From Gordius sp. MW1 (lineage: Eukaryota > Nematomorpha > Gordioida > Gordea > Gordiidae), in the NCBI GenBank assembly GCA_964036665.1, contig OZ038528.1:22059245-22123244 (forward strand): a stretch of 64,000 nt of DNA, read 5' to 3'. Shown piece by piece: positions 60,730 through 64,000 of this stretch (positions are counted from its first letter, which is position 1; each line of letters starts with the position of its first letter). The position numbers and the translations under genes were made by a program. The notes below the pieces were generated by a model, which was given only the letters and a program-made list of their open reading frames with translations, made no database searches and was not told the DNA's origin.

Positions 60730-63696
60730 TCATACTATGCTACAACAACGGCAGTAACTTTGTCGTGCGGGCGTCACCGAGGTGGGAGGCGTGAGGGGGG
60801 CGAAGTAGGCGTGAATTTTGATGTTCGGTAAACGAGCCTAACACACAAAAAAGTGGAAAAAACGGCCCAAAATAAGTTAAATTCCGTTACCCCTTAATAT
60901 CTTACTTCCTTTAGAGTTTTTTCGAACCAAAACACGACTATTTAAATAATTTGAATCCGTTTTTAAATTTTAAACACGAACCTGACCTTAATCTCATTAC
61001 TAAAATCAAATTTATATAAGATCACAAGGATTTGAAGACCAAAATTAAATAACGGACCTCTATTACTCGCGGTAAGATAACTTTTTTAAACGAACTCATT
61101 AACTGACCATCCTTATTAAAAGATGTCCGGTAAGTGTATTTAGTTTTCTAACCCTTAACAATAATTCATTTATCTCTTCAGTACTTTGAGTCTCCTAATC
61201 CCGGCCCGGGTTATGAGTTGACAATCGTATAGTTCCACGCGCTGCAAATGCGTACAATGCACTAAATGGTCTAGGGTTAGGTCGGTGACGAGAGGACAAT
61301 TGTCCAGCTCCAGCGCCATTATACTTTCGGTAAACGCGGAACTGACCGTTAAATGGTGGATACCCTCATCCGTTACGAGCTCGCAATGCGACAAACTCTG
61401 CCCGGGGAAAAAATCGCAATAACAATTTGAAAGGTCATAACACTCTGTAAAAGTTAAACTTAGTGATTTGTATATGTGTAATTAATGGAACTTATAATAG
61501 CTAGTTTATATTTATAACTTATGAGCTCCTTCAGTTAACTGCTATTATTAATATGGCAAATACCGTAAGATTAGTGTAACTTAGGGAAGAAATTAGTTCA
61601 AATGAATATTTTTACAAGCTAAACAACCTACAACCGCTAAAATATTAAAAAAAATAAAATAAGTTGTTTGCACTATTAATCAATGTTATGCCAAAAAATA
61701 TAGGTACCAATTTTCAGTAAATTGCTATTTTAGATTGCTTTTCAGAGTTTCTAAAGCGTAAAGTTTCTTTAATTTTAAAACAATAGAGCAATAGTAAAAA
61801 TAAATTATGTGAATCGGGTACTTACGAGTTTTTGCAATTTGGGACAATGCATAGATAGGAATTGTAGCGTGTGGTCGGTCACCTATAACATAGAATTTTA
61901 TAAAACTCAATGAATATAAAATGTACTAAGGAACATTCTTCCAAATCCATCTTTTCCAGTTCGTGACTATTCTAAAATATGTTTAAAAAAATTAAATTCA
62001 TTTAAATATAAATGGAATGTTATTTTTGAGAGTAAAATTAAGGCTTTCTTACCCTAAGTAAAGTTTGGAAACCGTTGTCAGTGAGCAATGCGCATCCCGC
62101 AACTTCTAGCGTTCTATCATGAAACATGCAACAATAATTTAAGTAAAAATAATATTGGGTTACAAAAACAATTTATTAAATCAGGCTCATAGACTATTAA
62201 TACAATAGACGAAGGAACAGCTTCTTTTTGCTTTAAAATTTGTTTTAAGTAACTTAGGCCACCATTTTGGGTGAGGTTTTTTCAATATTTCCATTGTTAC
62301 AATGAAAATTGCAAATGTTATGGAAGAAAGAATATATTTAAAAAGATTATCTTAATTAAGTTTTGTTGTGTATGTGAATGAAATGTTTCGGCAGAAGGGA
62401 ACGAATAAATCTAGCCAGATGTGGAAATGTAATAACAGACAGCCGAGTTACAAAGAGAATCGAAGAAATTACAGCCGATGGACAAAGAGAATCGAGGAAA
62501 TAATATATAGACCGAGAAGCCCTTGTGAGTGATGGAAAACAAGTGCACCTAGAAGAAAAAGAACCTCAGAAGATATTCAGAAAAGAGATGTTTTATTATT
62601 ATTATTATGGTTTTTACGATATCCTGAATAAAACTCGGACTTGAGAATGAAGTTAAAATAAGCGTATATAACAAATGTATGACTCAAACATGGAAGCCTA
62701 TAGGTGCTAAGCTACGTATAATGCAGTAATGATCCTGCACCAAGGATCGAAACTGCATTGGATTTTACAATTTCCATAGTTATTTTCTGGTAAGTATTTG
62801 TCATTGATAAAAGGGGAGCAAAATTACTTGAGATGCTGACAGTATTGGCCCAAGGCTATGATAGAGGCGTCCGTAATTAAGCAACAGCCCGAGAGGCAAA
62901 TGTGTTGCAGGTGTTGGCATCCCTCGGATATAGTTACTATGGCTTCGTCGGTCACGTTCTGCAACAATAAAAGGGCAAAATTAAGGCACACATTAATTTA
63001 ATAAAATTATTTTAAAATTATTTTAAGATTGAATGCCACTTTCGGAAAACTGTTTTGATGATTTTATGCTACAATTTGGTATTTATATGTTTAGCATGTA
63101 GGGAAAGAGATATAATACAAATTAATAAAGATTCTAGAAGAATGGTATGAACCAGAGCTATTTAATAAATTTGAACATATATATTTATGGTTTTCCTTTA
63201 AAACGTGGATAAACCCTACTTATATACCAGGCGAACATCGACCTTTTTACACTTTAAATTTTGTTTAGTTAAATCAACGATCCTGATCAAAGTAATAACC
63301 ACATAAAACCGTTGATTTAAGGTGAAAAAGGGAGGTCAAAACTATTATTTAATATGTAGCCATACTCTGAGCTAGAGTCACACAGAAATCCCCATTTATC
63401 CTTTTTACCCAAAAACAAAGGTATTATATGTGGGATGGAATGAATTTTAAAAATTTATTATTATTAAGTTAAAATAAAGTTTGATAATTAAATTGTAACA
63501 AGATATAATAAAATCTTTATTAATTATACTTATCCTAGCTTTAGAGTAGTATCACATGTAAAAGCCTTCATTGAAAATTGTTTTTAAAGATAAATGAGGG
63601 GATTTGCACATAACAACTTACGACACAGTTATTGAGGTTGAGCGTGGCTAAATCGTGACAATGATGTCCTATGTGGCTCAGGGCAGCGTCTCCCAG
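60730..63696 (-). CDS. FBXL20: FBXL20/FBXL2-type F-box leucine-rich repeat protein, last seven exons (partial)
   Basis: Substrate-recognition subunit of an SCF (SKP1-CUL1-F-box) ubiquitin ligase. Exons 63696-63622, 62958-62828, 62113-62053, 61971-61927, 61882-61826, 61397-61185 and 60837-60730 join in phase to 690 bp (229 aa plus stop TGA). Cys-containing LRRs: LGDAALSHIGHHC, NVTDEAIVTISEGC, LSGCCLITDASI, EVAGCALLTDNGF, HELEKMDLEECSL, VTDHTLQFLSMHCPKLQ, LSHCELVTDEGIHHL, ELDNCPLVTD, ELYDCQLITRAGIRRLK, then LPNIKIHAYFAPLTPP. All match FBXL20 closely. It ends RQSYCRCCSIV, so the CaaX box CSIV (CIIL in human FBXL20) would give a lipid anchor. The F-box exons lie beyond the window. Invertebrates usually have one gene for FBXL2 plus FBXL20. 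Confidence 0.94.
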
Positions 63697-63782
63697 CTAT
63701 TTTGCCATTTAATCAAATAAAATGTAATTTAATAATAGAAATAAAACATTAAACATTAACAAAAGTGTACTATTAAATTTGG

Positions 63783-63952
63783 CATGGGCGTAGCCAGCAT
63801 TGGAATTGGAGGGGGGGGGCAAAAATGATTTATGGAGGGGCAAAATGCATTTTTGAAAATTTAGCCATAATTTTAATAAATTTCAAAAAATTTGGGGAAT
63901 TTAGAGGGGGCAGCCGCCTCTCCCTGCTCCCCCCTCCTTGGCTACGCCCATG
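63783..63952. mobile_element. MITE-2 copy
   Basis: CATGGGCGTAGCCAG to TTGGCTACGCCCATG, in the FBXL20 intron that runs off the window edge. Confidence 0.85.
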
Positions 63953-64000
63953 AAATTTGGAGTATTAGTATACTTGGGAACAGCCTTTGCATATGAGAAC

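Noticed and set aside
61170..61184. FBXL20 ending at the read-through stop after LKVLKR
   Set aside because: A splice donor just before and a downstream exon with LPNIKIHAYFAP and a CaaX box give the family's normal C-terminus.

Overview
The window looks like nuclear DNA of a non-vertebrate animal. It is AT-rich, its genes have many introns with GT/AG borders, the proteins are metazoan (HEATR1, DOT1L, a TGF-beta family ligand, an FBXL2/FBXL20-type F-box protein), and the gaps are full of transposons, MITEs and long G or C runs. I cannot fix the phylum from sequence alone.

Layout. (1) 112-376, + strand: the last two exons of a HEATR1/UTP10-like gene. (2) 587-2111: a Helitron-like element with another repeat nested in it. 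(3) 4220-43161, - strand: a complete DOT1L (histone H3K79 methyltransferase) coding region that I assembled by hand as 29 exons. Every exon phase agrees and the sum is 7443 bp, giving 2480 aa. Its introns 1-3 are long and repeat-rich. (4) About 45.4-48.0 kb: a decayed zinc-finger LINE with a poly-A tail. (5) 48925-52851, - strand: a complete five-exon TGF-beta/BMP family ligand of 484 aa. (6) About 54.2-55.1 kb: a tandem array of roughly 100-bp hairpin units. (7) About 55.6-59.3 kb: an RTE-type LINE cut open by a 720-bp solo LTR with a 5-bp target duplication. (8) 60730-63696, - strand: the last seven exons of FBXL20/FBXL2, ending in a CaaX box.

Main result. The DOT1L protein carries, between its catalytic domain and its coiled coil, a module spread over three exons (about residues 660-765) that matches the N-terminal double Tudor region of ARID4A/RBBP1. 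DOT1L-specific sequence flanks it on both sides (the methyltransferase domain before it; the LHxxTV segment, coiled coil and an AF9-binding-like motif after it), so it is not a neighbouring gene. I know of no DOT1L described with this module. If transcripts confirm it, one polypeptide joins an H3K79 writer to an ARID4-type nucleosome or DNA-binding fold.

Secondary results. The TGF-beta ligand lacks the inter-subunit cysteine (Ser449 replaces it), as in GDF9, BMP15 and Lefty. A piggyBac element has lost its transposase core but kept its N-terminus, cysteine-rich C-terminus and TTAA target sites. A small PIF/Harbinger-like element has TTA target sites. Two abundant MITE families, with about 11 and 8 copies, fill the introns. 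A stem-loop cassette is shared by otherwise unrelated repeats.
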